Below, one piece after another: positions 29,368-43,488 of a stretch of DNA of 64,000 nt. Position numbers and translations under genes: made by a program. A model generated the notes under the pieces. It made no database searches and was not told where the DNA came from. It was given only the letters and a program-made list of their open reading frames with translations. Each line of letters opens with the position of its first letter. Within the stretch, counting starts at the first letter, position 1. The DNA comes from Ecdyonurus torrentis (Eukaryota; Arthropoda; Insecta; Ephemeroptera; Heptageniidae). The stretch is taken from positions 11,596,615 to 11,660,614 of the forward strand of contig OX439127.1 in assembly GCA_949318235.1 (NCBI GenBank), in the 5' to 3' direction.

Positions 29368-32300
29368 AGAGATGTAGGTGGTGGGTGGGGTAGTATTGAA
29401 TGAGATGATGTCTTTAGTTAAATTCTATATATCGAGTATTTTGATAAGGGGAAACAAACTAAAACTCATGTTCCAAATATTTTAATGGTGACAATCGATC
29501 AAAGAGAAAAGTTATAAAACATCTTATAGTACGTGTCTTCAAAGATCAGCATTTCGTTTGAGAAATCATCAAATATGATACACCCAGAGGCTGTCAAGTA
29601 GTTTGTCTTCAAAAAGTCTAACTTTATATTATATATATTTTGTCAATTTATAAGGAAACAAAAAATAAAATCATACAATTCTTGTAAAATGTAAAAGAAA
29701 CATAAAAAACAAAATAACATAAACTGAAGGAAACGAATGAAAAAAAAACAAATCCTTTGTGTTACATAATAAAATATTCAAAGAAATATGTACAATTTCA
29801 AATCTTTTTTCATTGATTCATTATTTGATAATGTACTGGCAACAGTGGCAACTATAATCATAAATATTTTTAAAATCAATTCATTGATGTATGAAATTTA
29901 ATTATATCTGTTATATTCTAACGTATATCCAATTAATTTGAAGTTTAAATGAATCAGACTTTTATCATCGCTACAGAGACTGCTGCTGTCCATTCTCACA
30001 TTTGCTTCAACAATACTTGCCTGACATTTGTACTTTGTAAGTACAGCGTATGAGCGTACTAACAACTTGTGACAAGTACACAACTCAAATTATCCTCCGA
30101 TACACCACAGATTATATAATTGACTTCGAGGAATTAATTCAATTTTATACTTAAAATATTAAAACAATGAAGCAATATTGAAATCTATACTCTAATAATT
30201 ATTTTTCAGTAGGTTGGTGTCAAAAAATAAGTCAATAAACTTTTCATTTTCATTAGTAATTAATGTGAATTTGTATTTGTTGTATGAAGATTATAAACTT
30301 ACAATTTAATATGCAATGAAAAAATATTTTCTTCCAAAAATAACTTGACTGAAAGTCTCTGTTTCCTTTGTTCTCCTTTTTTATTATGCTTTACTTTAAA
30401 GTTTACCATTTCATTTTAAGTTTGACAAATTCATGCAGCATCTTTCTAGGGTATAAAGCTATACTGTACAACTTCTAGTTTTAAATAATATCGATGATGG
30501 TAATGGTAATACAGCACATAAGCCGAGGTTACGCGCGACGTTGCTGGCCTTTAAACTATAGCATTAAGCAGTTTTTTTTTTTACTTAAAGAGAAGAAGAA
30601 GACTGTACTCGCGATAGGATGGGTAGTTTTAACATGCAAATATGCTGTGTGTGGTTAGAAGACAATAACGACGTTTGGTAGAGAGAGAGAATGAAACGAG
30701 GAAACAAAAAGCTTGTGAATCACGATGATGATGAAGTTTCAGTACAACAAACTTTACTCATGTCCATTAAATTGAGGAGTAAGAGAGGGAACAAGGGGAT
30801 TTTTTTTTTTTTTTTTTTTTTTTTATCGTAGTACTCAAAACAGAGACACCCACAAAAGATAATTATTCTCTTTCTCTGTAAAACACTATACACTATACCC
30901 ACAGGTATGTCAGATAATAAAAATAATATTATTGGGGTAACTACCCTCCAGATAAAAAAAAAATATATATATACTATATAATACTCAGCTTGCCTGTCTG
31001 TTTCCTCGCTTGCTTGCTTTTGCTACGAGTCTACACCAAACGACGACGACTGATTGGAATAAAAAGCTTTGCAAGGCTACTCAATCTAAGCCCCAGTGAA
31101 CGTGGTAAATAAATACGGTGCGAATCAGACATGAATTTTTCATGAGTTTGTGCCTGCTAAACAATCTCGGTTGCCACCATCGGAAGAAGTGAGAAAGAGA
31201 AAAGAGTATATAGAAATATATATATATACATACATATACATACATACATATAAAAAAGTATGGTGGAATGGGAGATAGAATAAAGAAAAAAGGGAGAAGA
31301 GCTAAATTTGCGTTGACACATTATGTGTACAAGAACGAGTCACGCGTGCTGTTCATCAATATCATCTCTCTGATTTCGCAGGACTCAAAATATGTATCAA
31401 GGGGAACTACGGTATCCCCATCTGACCTCTACCCTTAATATAATACTCTGTCAATAATCTGTCTTGGTGTTTATTTCTGCAAAAGACATGCAAAAATAAC
31501 TTTGTTTTATATTATATAACTTACTATAAAATTTTAATTTATTCTAATATTCGATTCTAATTTATTTGAATATTTACCTATTAATTTTTAACAACATCTT
31601 TCAACTTTTTTTTTTTTTTTTTTCTTATAGAAAATAATGAATGAGAACTTAGAATCTATTTTTGTCTATTTTAGAAATAAAAACGACCGACAAAGGAACA
31701 CACATATTCCTTGACCCCTGAAGTCTTGAGCCGAAAGCTATTCAATGTGTTATTATTATTTCTGTACTATATAGCAAGATTTTTCATCCAAGTATGGAAC
31801 ATCACATCACTCCGAAAAAGCCGTTGCTAGTACTTTCCTTTTAATTTATCGTACCCAACCGCAATTTTATCCCCTTAATTTATCAAGCATTTTTTTTTTC
31901 ATTGCTATACAATTGAAGCACACTTTTATATATGCTAAAATATACTCCACATTATGGTTTCAATATGGAAAAAAAAACTTTATTTTTTAATAAAAGAATA
32001 TAGTTTGTTTTAATTTATTACTCACTTAATGCAATATCTTCGTTTTTTAAAGCAGTTACTTTTGGATAAATTTTATTCAAATTGTAGAGAAGAAAAAAAA
32101 AAGTTTTTTGTTATCTCTCTGCTACTTTTTTTTATATTATTATTTAGAAGAGGGTATTTTCAACAAACAAACTTTGCTTACAGTAGCTTCGTCGTCATTC
32201 ATAATGTAGACTTGATGGTAGGAGCTAATTTGCATCCAAACATTTCGTTACGTCATCAGTAGTAGGTTGGGTGGGTGGGCTGTCGACCTCACCTCACGCT

Positions 32301-33228
32301 CGCTCGCTTGCTTGCGGTTTTCTTACTTTACTTAAAGAAATTTTCTTGAAATAATAAGTGTCCTGTAGTCTGTGTAAGAATTTGAATGTACCTATCTTTT
32401 GCAAGTTTTGGACTACCATGATGCAGCATCCAGTATGAAACTCGTTGTATGTAGATTTTAAAAGTAAATAAATCGGAAATTGCGGTAGTATGGAATGTCA
32501 TATAGGCGGGTGGCCTCTCCCTTTTCCTTCTTTTCTCATATAATACGTTCTCAAGTCAAATGTTATTCTTGAAAGCTAGATTTAGTTTACTTCTTATGTA
32601 TATTTGAAACCATTTTTTTCTTCAGCTTTTTTTTTTTTTTTTTTTTTCATTTTATTATATTTTATTATACAGCAGCTATCAATTGCTTTTCTTATATAAC
32701 ATCAATGTAACAAAAATATATAATAATTTTATGTTTTTAACCTCTCCCCATCCGTAGTTCAATTTCTTATATTCGCTACTTCCAATAAATATACATATAA
32801 CTATGAAAATAGCATTTATATTATATAATAAACTTTACTATTGATTCAAAAAACATAAAAAAATATATATACATATATTTCTATCACAATATATTATATT
32901 TTTTCTTGTTGATATTTGGGTGTTGTAATAACATTCCATTGTTAAGAAATCGACTTGTTTTTTTAAGACATGAAGTAAAAACGTGCTGGTTGCACGTGGT
33001 AAGGTACAAGCGAGGTAGTCTTTCTTATACTTTTTTGTAAGTGGGGTAGGGGGAAAAAATGAACAGAATATATTTACGAATTGAGAATAACTTTAAAAAA
33101 GTTTTATGGAATGAAGAGAATAAGAAATGCAGAAATGAAAGAAAAAAAAATTGCAAGTAATTTACAACGACACCAATTAACTACAATATATATAAAAATT
33201 ATTAAAATGATTAATGTTAACCTTATTT
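28642..33228. other. Mostly AT-rich, with some unique balanced patches
   Basis: Patches at 30500-30560, 30985-31200, 31320-31440 and 32240-32330 are less AT-rich and non-repetitive, the usual look of conserved non-coding elements or UTRs. They contain no frame I can identify. Confidence 0.5.
29297..29364 (+). repeat. (GA)n microsatellite
   Basis: Interrupted once by TGAGTGAG at its left side. Confidence 0.97.
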
Positions 33229-33231
33229 GTC

Positions 33232-33320
<89 letters not shown>
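33229..33320 (+). repeat. (CT)n microsatellite
   Basis: About 43 units, with one CC at 33242. Confidence 0.97.
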
Positions 33321-35703
33321 TTCCCGTAATTTTATAGTACTTTTTTTTTCTTTTTCTTTTGTCAGAAAAAAACAGCAAATTTTTTCACAATTATGGGATA
33401 AAGTAAATCATAACAAAAATTGGACGTTCAAACACTATAGTATAGGACGTTCAAAAAGTGCAATAGCGAAACACGTTTTTTTTTCCTTTCTAATTAAAAT
33501 AAATAAAAAATAAATAAATTGTAACTTAATTTCTCATTTTGTCATTTTTTTTATTTGTCTTTATCAAATGACTTTATTGAATCTATTGTTTTCAAAAAGT
33601 TTTTAGTACTAACTTATTATATTATTATTATTACTCTTTTAATCTCAAACGTAATTCAAACTTCAATTAAAAAAAAAATGCGATGTGCATTTTGAAAAAC
33701 TTGTATTTCACAATAGCAAAGTAATGACAATTTTATGTTTTTCAATAAAATATTTAAAAACTTGATGAAAGTTTACAATAATATATAAAATGATATAATA
33801 TATAAATATATATTTTTTAGGTTTAGTTTATTATTATTATTTTTTTTTTCGTAAAATATACCGGTTTTACTGCTGTTGTTTTACTGTTGTTAAGAAGTTA
33901 CGGAATAGACCAAAGAAAAAAAAATATATATATATAATAAATAAAATAAAAAATTTGCAGGTACGGAAACTGGTTTAAGGACAAAGTGGTCAGGAGTTTG
34001 TGTTAGAGTAAAAACTTGCTGGCAACTCGCAAGTCGAGTGGGTGCCTTTGGCTTCAGTATTTGTGTATTATGACGACGTATGTAAGGGAAGCTCACTCAC
34101 TCGCTATATATTTTTGCTTTGTTCTTTAAACCGTACCGCGTCGAGATATTAAACACACAACTGCAAGCAATTTGATCTTTTAGTACTTTATACTTTACTT
34201 GCCTCACGCGTACTTGTTTCTCGTAACACGCGTCACAAAATTATTATACCAAAATAAAATAAAAGAGCTATTAAATATAAAAAATACGTATATTATATTA
34301 TGTACTTGTGTTTATATATATATTTATATATATATATATATAATACAACACACAAATTTATATACTTCAACATACTATCACGTATTCCCAGTCGCACTCG
34401 TAATAACAATATTATTTATTCTTATGTCTTGCATAAATGAAAGTAACAGTATACGTTTAAGCTAATTTTTTTTATTACTATTTTAAATTATTATATAAAT
34501 ATACCATTAACGTGACAGTTAGTATTAAAAATATTTTAATTATATTCATAGTTAGTTCAATTGAATAGATATATATATATATTAGTCATACATTGCGTAT
34601 CTATAATATATATCATTTATAATAAATAAACACACCATTTTTTCACCCAAATAATAAAATAAATTGGAAAGTATTAACTTTTTGAACGGTGCAGTATATT
34701 ATATACTTAATGATGAATGGTGACGCATGCATATAATATATCTTTTAGAGTTAAATAAACACATTGGCACATTCGCCAATTGTAAATAACATGCATGCTT
34801 TATTATCTTATCATATTTAAGTTATATAAACAATTTTATATTATATATTTATATATTTCGCTTGTTGTCATTTACTATATACATAAAATAAATATTATAT
34901 ATGGCTTAAAAAAAAAACAAAGTAGAAAAAAACTATAATTAATATTTTGTATAATGTATGTCATATTATACCTTCAAGTGAATTATGTTTTTATAGTATG
35001 ATAGTCAATTTTACTTGTACCATTATAGAATATTTATATCAAAACTTGAGTACTCAAGGCAGAAATATGACGTAAATAAAATATAAAAAATTATTTGTGT
35101 AATAATTTCTCGACTACCGGTTATTTACACATAACTTGATGTAATGTGTGAGTTATTATTTATATACTTTTATGTAATAAATCCAAACATTTTTATATTA
35201 TTATTACTTATTAATTTTTAATATATTTAACATGTATTTTTTTTTTTAGGGGTTATATTTACTTTTATAGAAACAAAATTAATTTACATAAAATTTATAC
35301 AAACGTTTAGGAAAATATTGAATAATATTATCAAATATCCTTTGATTTTTGTCTAAAAACATTTATTCTCAAAATCATTTATACCCTTAAGGTATATTTC
35401 GTCAATGCTGATGGTTTTATATATTTTTAGATGTTGCTATATACTAAACTTACTGATGTATATTATGGAGATTTACAAAGAACTAAAATATATAATATAA
35501 TACAAAGAAAACTTCAAATATGAGCTTTTTGCTTTTGTAAATATATCTATATGTATTTAGCAATAATAATATTTGAAAAGCAAAAGTATAATAATTGAAA
35601 TATTTTGGTATTAAATATTTTTGAGGTCATATAAGTTAAAAACTTTCTAATTGGTTTACTTTATTGGAAGAAAAAAATAATAATAAAATGGAAATAACTA
35701 TAT

Positions 35704-35747
<44 letters not shown>

Positions 35748-37925
35748 TAAGAGTAAGTGGTATAAATTTATCAAATTTATAAAGTAAGTACTTTCATGTA
35801 AGTACTCTCCCTCTCCTTCCTCTTATCTATACGTACACAGTACAAACACACACATACACATTTTATGATTTTCAACTGAAAGTCAAATCACTACCTCCTC
35901 CATAATTTCACCTGTTTTACGTAAAATACCCTCAAGTCATTACTATAGACAATAAGATTTACAAGCTTGCTTGTAATATTATGCTAGGAGTTGATCATAC
36001 ATGTCTACACATTACGTATATATATATAGTACGTACTGATACGCTAGTTTTCAATAGACCTTCAGGCTACAATATGTTCGTAAGCATGACAGTATTATAA
36101 TATGTGTATATCAAAATATAAAATGTTTTACTAAACAACTTTATTATAATATATACATGAGTTGAGACAACGAGTGTGTGTGTGTATGTATATGTATATA
36201 TATTATATAATACGCGTATAATTTAATTTTTACTTACATTTTTGTTTGTTGGTGATTCCTTTTGGCAAAAACTTCATACTAATCTTTTAGAATTCAGAAT
36301 TCTTCGACATCTGAAACAAAAGTTTAAAAAAAAATTGTTGTAGACAATTTTAAATAATTAAAATTTGAAATTAATGCAAGTAATTACTATCAAGTTTTCG
36401 TTTCAATTAATTTCAGGAAACGATTATAAATTTATTTATTAATTTGTTTTCGTTCTTCGTGGGTTGAAACGTATCCATACAGAATTAAATTATAATAATA
36501 TGTGTCTTTACATGCTAAATAGACCTTTAGTAATATACTCATTTTTTATGTTCCGGAGTATCAGGAGCGTGGAATGCAATTTTCAAACACAACTATTAGG
36601 GATATTAATAGTTTTTATACATAACTTTTAATTTACAAATTATTATAGAATTTATGGGACCCTAAATTTAAGCAAATGAATTGAAAATTAAATTATGAGG
36701 AAACAATATTTTTACTCCACATGTGAACCTCCTTGGTTTTAACATTTGTTTGGTATATTAATGTACACTGGACTTACTATCATTATTATTAATTATTATA
36801 TCACTACAAAAAAGAAGCTAAAAAAAAAAAAAAAAAAAAAGTTCATATATTTTAACTCACACTTTTGGTTCCTTAATATTCCCTTCACAGTTAAGATACA
36901 CGGTTGCAATCACAAAAATCTTACAAAATCAATTCCACTCTATCACACATTACAAATGCAAAAACACTTTTGGTCTATAGCGCTACACATGTAATTAAGA
37001 TTAGCACTCTAAAACCAAAATGAGTATGATATTAAATAAACTGTAGAATATATAGTATATTTATTATACGGTAAATTAAAAAAATATCTGTATCTCTTTA
37101 ATATTTTGAAACTTTTTTTTTTTTTTTTTAAATAAATTTACTTTCATTTTTGTTCAACTTTTCTTACTGAACATATATTTTTTATTAAATTATAAAAAAA
37201 TAATTCGTACCAAACACATAAGTACTTTAGCTGTTATAGCAATAAAATTTTAACTTTAAAAAAAAGATCGTAAATTTAAAAGTTAACCATGTAGTGTAAA
37301 TTGAAAGCTGACAAATTATTTTACCTTTTAATTATTATATCATTTCATTATACATTTTCTAATTTGGTAAATACAGTAAAAATATAATGAAATAAAAGTT
37401 ATAATTGTCAATTGAATTAAATTTAAAAAAATAACAATTTTAATAAAAATAAGAAGAAGGAGAAAACTTTTCTTACATTAATTACTCACTTAAAATATTA
37501 CAAATAAATTTTTTTTAATAGCAAAGTAAGCTATGTTATGTACTGTATAGCACTCCATTGGTCCTTACGTATTTTGTTTGCTAATATAATAAACACTTAT
37601 ACAAGTAAAATATATATAAAAAAAAAAATGCTATGAAGTAGAAGTTGACGTCAATGTTTTGATAATGTACCAGACAATATTCTGTCCTTTGTATACTTTA
37701 AACATATTTTCAAGGTCTGTCTTATACATTAAAAAAAATTATTTTATTTTGTGTGTCTTTTTTTTCCCCCCTTCTTTCTCTCTTTCTATTGTAAGATTAT
37801 TAGAAATATACATTTGGATATAATGGCATAAATAAAATAAAATTGAAATTACAACTTATTTACAACAATTGCAATTATGCTGTATCTTAATCTATTTTTT
37901 TTAAAAGTACATCTTTATAAATACA
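33321..37925. other. AT-rich non-coding stretch
   Basis: GGACGTTCAAA occurs twice, 26 bp apart (33422 and 33448). A (TA)n tract lies at 35713-35745. The patch 33950-34230 is less AT-rich. No gene is recognised. Confidence 0.6.
37646..37653. promoter_or_regulatory. CRE-like palindrome TGACGTCA outside a recognised MITE
   Basis: This is an exact site within ATTGACGTCAA-type symmetric context (GTTGACGTCAATG). It lies 280 bp upstream of the hAT MITE. Confidence 0.25.
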
Positions 37926-37933
37926 ATTGATTC

Positions 37934-38591
37934 CAGTCTTGGGTTCGATACCCAAAATTTTTATCACGATAATGATATCGTTATTTTTAAAACATAGCCC
38001 ACGATAACGATACTATATCTATAACGATAGTTTGGCAATAACGATAACTATAAATCATAGTGCAATGTTTTTATTAAAATATTTCAAACCTTGCTTCATG
38101 ACAATACTATATACCTACCTATACAATGATTACCTGCCTCATTCAGATTTATTAATATTGTGTACTTTTTATGCACTTTTTTCTGTGTATTTTTTTCTCA
38201 GTTTTTTTTTTTTTTTTTTTTTAAACAAAAAGTATTGTTATCAATGCGATGATAATATCGTCAGTTTTTATTAATCTACAACAATAACTATTACACCCTG
38301 TCCAAAATAAGAATAGAGATTTTACAACCGGATGCAGCCCTTTTTCTGAGACAATTTTCCACAGATAAGCACCAAAAATATACAGGTGATCAATGTAATA
38401 TTGAAGTTAATACGTGTTAAATTTTATTTCTATAACTCGATTAGAATCCGAGAAAAGGGGGTGCATCCGGTTGTAATAACCTTTCTTCTTATTTTGGTAA
38501 TGGTATATATAACTGCTAATCTATAATGCATCGATATGCAACTATCGTTATACTATTGTTATCGTAAATACGATAATCGAACCCAAGACTG
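37934..38591. mobile_element. hAT-type MITE with 8-bp target duplication
   Basis: Perfect 16-bp inverted ends CAGTCTTGGGTTCGAT / ATCGAACCCAAGACTG are flanked by the 8-bp duplication ATTGATTC (37926-37933 and 38592-38599). Both subterminal regions are crowded with CGATAA/TTATCG words, for example near 38001, 38021, 38037 and 38541-38575, the arrangement seen where hAT transposases bind. No transposase is encoded: the 80-codon frame inside is AT-rich and interrupted by a T run at 38201-38222. A second foldback element lies inside. The TIR also resembles a tRNA B box, but no tRNA is present. Confidence 0.88.
38294..38506. mobile_element. Foldback MITE nested inside the hAT MITE
   Basis: The arms 38302-38336 and 38462-38497 are inverted copies. 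The left contains CCAAAATAAGAA and ACAACCGGATGCA; the right contains TGCATCCGGTTGT and TTCTTATTTTGG. Weaker pairing continues inward through CCCTTTTTCTGAG / CGAGAAAAGGGG. The outer ends are diverged (ACCCTGTCC against ACCATTACC in reverse complement) and abut TA dinucleotides, which would fit a TA-targeting Tc1/mariner-type element. The family call is inference; the inverted repeat is seen directly. Confidence 0.7.
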
Positions 38592-38595
38592 ATTG

Positions 38596-38600
<5 letters not shown>

Positions 38601-38674
<74 letters not shown>
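38601..38674 (+). repeat. (TA)n microsatellite abutting the hAT MITE
   Basis: Starts immediately after the right target duplication of the 37934-38591 element. Confidence 0.97.
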
Positions 38675-38677
<3 letters not shown>

Positions 38678-39935
38678 ATTATTATTTTTTTTTTTAATAT
38701 AAAATGACTATTATCTTGTTAAACGGTAATTAGGGGACAGAGAGACTGAATAGAAGAACAGAAAAACAATAAATCCTTTTTGCCATCAATAAGCCATTGC
38801 ACGTTGCAATTATATAAGTATTTACTGTCAATGACCATATTATATATTTACGTGGAAAATAATTGCAAAACCATTATGCTTTGTCCTTTTTATGTATTTT
38901 CCTGTGGCAAAAGAAAAAAATTATCATAATAAAATAATAATATAATATATTACGTAGCCTATGTATGACATGGCCACCCTCAGCGTCATAATTTTCTGTA
39001 GAGATTCCAATAGTTATTAAACACAAAATGAATCCCCGTGATCTCATTCTAAGAAAAGATATGAAATAAATAATAGACGGTTTGCAAAAGGCAATTAACC
39101 ACGTTCAAATCAAATAAAAGTTTTAAATGGTGGGAAGCAAACAAAAAAATAATATATTTTAAAATATTTTACTTTTTTCGACTTACTAAGACTATACTTG
39201 TGTTCCATCAGCTATAAGCATTGAAAAGCTGAAACTCACGTTCTATAGAGAAGTGATTTTTTTTTCTTCAGGTACATAGTCATTAAATATTAATGATTAT
39301 ACTTTTTTTTTTCATGGGGGTATATATTTTTACCACATAACCATAAAAATAAATAATATTATATCAATATGTTAATATTTAAAATGAAATTAAATGTCAA
39401 TGTAAAATAGTGATAGGTAAATGTTGAAGTAATATTATACACAAATGAAGGTGACAAACAGCTTCTTTTAAATGTATCTGCTGAGTCAATCTAATAAATA
39501 ATTCATTATTTTACGTTGTATTTTTCAGCACAATATACCACACATCATGCAGCCACGAAACACTATGATAGTCATATACGTACACTACACACACACACAC
39601 ACGTATGTGTTCATTTAAAACACTTTATTAAAGCCAAGGTGTATTCGCGTGGCCACAATTTCTATAGTCGTTCAATTAACAAGGGCGGGGTTTCAATGTT
39701 ATTTTCATCGATAATCTTAATCCCAACACTGCATTATATATATTTTTGTATTCAGTGCAAAATTTTCAATAATAAAAATATTTCCTACAAATTCCAAGCG
39801 TTTCTTAAATTCTTTTATATTCAACCTCGATTTTTTTTTTAAATTTAAAATATAAGCAGCTCTATAGGTAGGTATAAATATAATATTATATTATATAAAA
39901 TATAATATAACTCTTCAAAAGTGTTATATTCGTGT

Positions 39936-39936
<1 letters not shown>

Positions 39937-40003
<67 letters not shown>

Positions 40004-40005
40004 TA
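39937..40005 (+). repeat. (GT)n microsatellite
   Basis: About 30 units, ending ATGTGTGTATA. Confidence 0.97.
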
Positions 40006-40464
40006 TAACATTACATAAACAACATACATATATTTCAGTGTTTCTATTCGTTTTAAAAATTAAATCGTAACTAAATCGTAAATTTCTATAGTAAATTCAA
40101 AATTTATTTTTCAGATATTATTATTTTACATTAACTATAATATACTGTATATCTAAACTAATCACATTAAAAGAGAGATATATAGAGTGTGAGTGAACGA
40201 GAGCATAATATTTAATTAAAATTACACTTTATATTAATAGTAGATAGAAATAAACATAAAGGGTACAAAATTTTATCAAAACAATGATATATTTATATAT
40301 TATAATGTATAAAAGTAAAATTTTGTATGCTATATAATTTATAATATTTAAATAAACTTTCATTAAAACACAAATACTCTTAATTTATATTGTCCAACAA
40401 CAACAAAACTATTGTGTACAAATCTAACACAAATAATATGCCACTCACTCAAATATTTTCATTA

Positions 40465-40592
<128 letters not shown>

Positions 40593-40937
40593 ATATGTAT
40601 ATAAAACGTATATGACTGAATGACTATATAGTTTAATGGTTTCGTTTAGGTATAATATATTTATAAAGCTTAAAGTTAGTAATATGTATAACAGTTTTTG
40701 ATTCAATGTTTTCCAATAATATATATTATAGTCTAACCAGTAAGTATAACTGTATATAAGCAAGCAAAACGGTTGAGTGTACAGAAATATACACATAATA
40801 TATAGTATATTATTATACACACATATCAAATATTATATACTTGGTTGTCCATGTTTACAGAATAACACATTATTCACTTCTCTATGTATTCAAACTGTAC
40901 TGTACGTACTTATTTTCTCCCCCTTGGAAAGTAAAAG

Positions 40938-41059
<122 letters not shown>

Positions 41060-41509
41060 ATCCAACCAAGCAAATCTTTGTAGTCTAATATGTAATATTT
41101 ATAGTAAACAATAGACAGTGATGTCCGACCGTACCTATTATACAAATTTACATTAACCCTTTTATATATTGTGTGCTTATGTACAAGTTGTTTATTTATC
41201 AGAGGAAATAAATATTCAATAAAGAGATGCTAAAAGTATAATATGAAAGAGAATATAAAATGTATGACTATGTTCATTAAGATTTAATATAATTTATATC
41301 ATCGTGTGAAATATTAAATGTAGTGCCATATGTATAATATAGAAATTGTTTACTTTTACAAAGTAAAAACAATTTATTAGTGTATAATGATTGCATTCAT
41401 TAATATAGAATAATAATTATTATAAACTATAAAACTATACCAAGAAATGTGTATGCAGTATAGCGTTGTTCAATAATATCTGTTATGTACAATAAATTAT
41501 AATTTTTAC

Positions 41510-41511
<2 letters not shown>

Positions 41512-41542
<31 letters not shown>
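41512..41542 (+). repeat. Poly(A) run, about 30 nt
   Basis: An A run with no recognisable retroposon upstream. Confidence 0.9.
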
Positions 41543-41545
<3 letters not shown>

Positions 41546-42360
41546 ATTTATGATGATGATATTAACAACACGTTTAATTAAATACGTTAACAAATATGCC
41601 TGCTTACAACTTGCTGGTGGCATAGAACTTTATAATAGTATAGGCTTATGGTAAAACGACAAAAAGTCAACAAAATATAAGCTTGGTAAACAAAAAAAAC
41701 AAAAACGTGGCTGTACATACCGGGCGGGCGGGTATATAGCAAAAATGGTAATGTGGTGGCAAATATACATGGAGGCATTATTATTATTATTTTTTATTAT
41801 TTATAATAGTCAACAAGATGAGAGAGAGAGAGAGAAAGAGTAAAAGCCACATTCATGTGATGATACGCAAGCAAACTTGCACCTGTATTTATATACCTCA
41901 AAAATAGCCTCCAGCGTCTCCGACTCAATCACTAATCAATAACATAAAAATTAAACAATTCAAATTGTTTAATGCCACAGGCTTAATTTAAAACAACAAA
42001 TATACTTTGTAAATAAAATTTTATATATAAAAAAAAAACTGATTTAAAGGATTTATTTCACTTCTATCTTCTTAACTGTAATAAAATCTATGCATAGATA
42101 TTTATAAAACTATCACCTACAGGTAAACTATAAAACTGTCTATGAAAATTCTTTTTACTCGCATTTATATTTGTAATAAAAATATATAAATTATTTCAAC
42201 CTGATTTTATTACTTTAATTTTTATAATAATGCTATAAAAATCGTTAGTCAATGCATACCGCAGACGAACTTTTTAACTAGTAAGATATTTATATAATAT
42301 AATTTAAATACGTTATTTTTATCATAATTTTTGTTAATGAGGAAAATTAAAAAAAAAATG

Positions 42361-42583
42361 AGAGGGTAATATTATTGCATATTTTAAAAGAGGACATCGT
42401 CCTGAATTGATTGGGTATGGAATTGTCTAATTTTTTAGTTGGAATTTTTTTTACAAATTTTAAGTTTTAAGTTTAAGATTTAGCTTTAAGTTTTTTTCAA
42501 ACTAAAAAAATTAGAAACTCGCGTATCAATCGTTTCAGGATAATGTCTTCATTTAGAATAAAAATGAAATAAAATTGCCCTCT
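42361..42583. mobile_element. Foldback MITE, arms about 85 bp
   Basis: The left end AGAGGGTAATATTATTGCAT pairs with the right end (AAATTGCCCTCT in forward orientation). Matching continues through GAGGACATCGTCCTGAATTG / CAATCGTTTCAGGATAATGT and AATTTTTTAGTTGG / CAAACTAAAAAAATT. The spacer is a simple T/AAGT-rich stretch (about 42447-42500). The family is unassigned because flanking A runs hide any target duplication. Confidence 0.7.
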
Positions 42584-43410
42584 AAAAAATTGGCCTTCTT
42601 TATTATACAAATAGTAAATTCATTTGATGGCTTTGTTTTAATATATAAAATTTTCTTTGGAATTTGTTTGAATTTAATATTTTATACATAATATATTATA
42701 TAATATTATACTGTATAATATAAGACTTTCCTTTACAGATTACTATAACTGTTTAAAATGAGAATCATATCGCATCTTTACAACGTAACTACTTGCATTT
42801 TAATCAAATCTTTGAGTATCACATCCCACCATCACTTTATAAATATACGTCTTCTTATATATCCACGTGTTCTACAGAATAAAATATCACCAAAAATATA
42901 TATATTATTATGCATATTTTTCACTCATAATTTTCATTAGACAGTTAATTTAATTTAGCACTCTAAAGAAGAAAAAAAATGCAATTTTAAAAATACAAGC
43001 TAATTTTTTTTTTTTTTTTTTTTTTAATTACGCTACGTCAAATTTTTAATTTCCGTTACAAAAATTTAAATATTTTAAGATACCTTTCTCAACTTACATT
43101 ACACGTATATATAATAATAAGATAAAAAATTATTTACAGAACGACACGTACTAGAACTTGACAGATTTTTTCTCTTTCTTTCTCTCTCTCTCTCTCTCTT
43201 GTGATACACGGTATAAAGTTTGAAACTTATTATAATATAATATCATGCCAACAGTGCAAATCTTATGGGTATGAATTTATATTATGTGTCTTCGTCTGAT
43301 TCTGTGCTTACTCGACAAAGGATAAAGGTTACGTAAATGTCATGATCGAATAATTATTTTTATAATTTTCGCAGTTTATTGTGTGTGCATAAATTATATA
43401 TAATATAATA

Positions 43411-43412
43411 TA

Positions 43413-43487
<75 letters not shown>
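43411..43487 (+). repeat. (TA)n-(GT)n microsatellite
   Basis: TA to about 43433, then GT to 43487. Confidence 0.97.

Positions 43488-43488
<1 letters not shown>

Noticed and set aside
29898..30083. 61-codon minus-strand frame of mixed composition
   Set aside because: Short, without a recognised motif or splice context; frames like this are expected by chance.
37941..37953. GGGTTCGATACCC, resembling a tRNA T-arm / B box
   Set aside because: No A box, acceptor stem or anticodon arm fits upstream, and the sequence is the terminal inverted repeat of a hAT MITE.
39516..39842. 108-codon + strand frame with no long simple repeat
   Set aside because: The N-terminal part crosses a short ACAC run and the C-terminal part is AT-rich Phe/Ile/Tyr; no domain is recognised and such lengths are plausible by chance in a 64-kb window.
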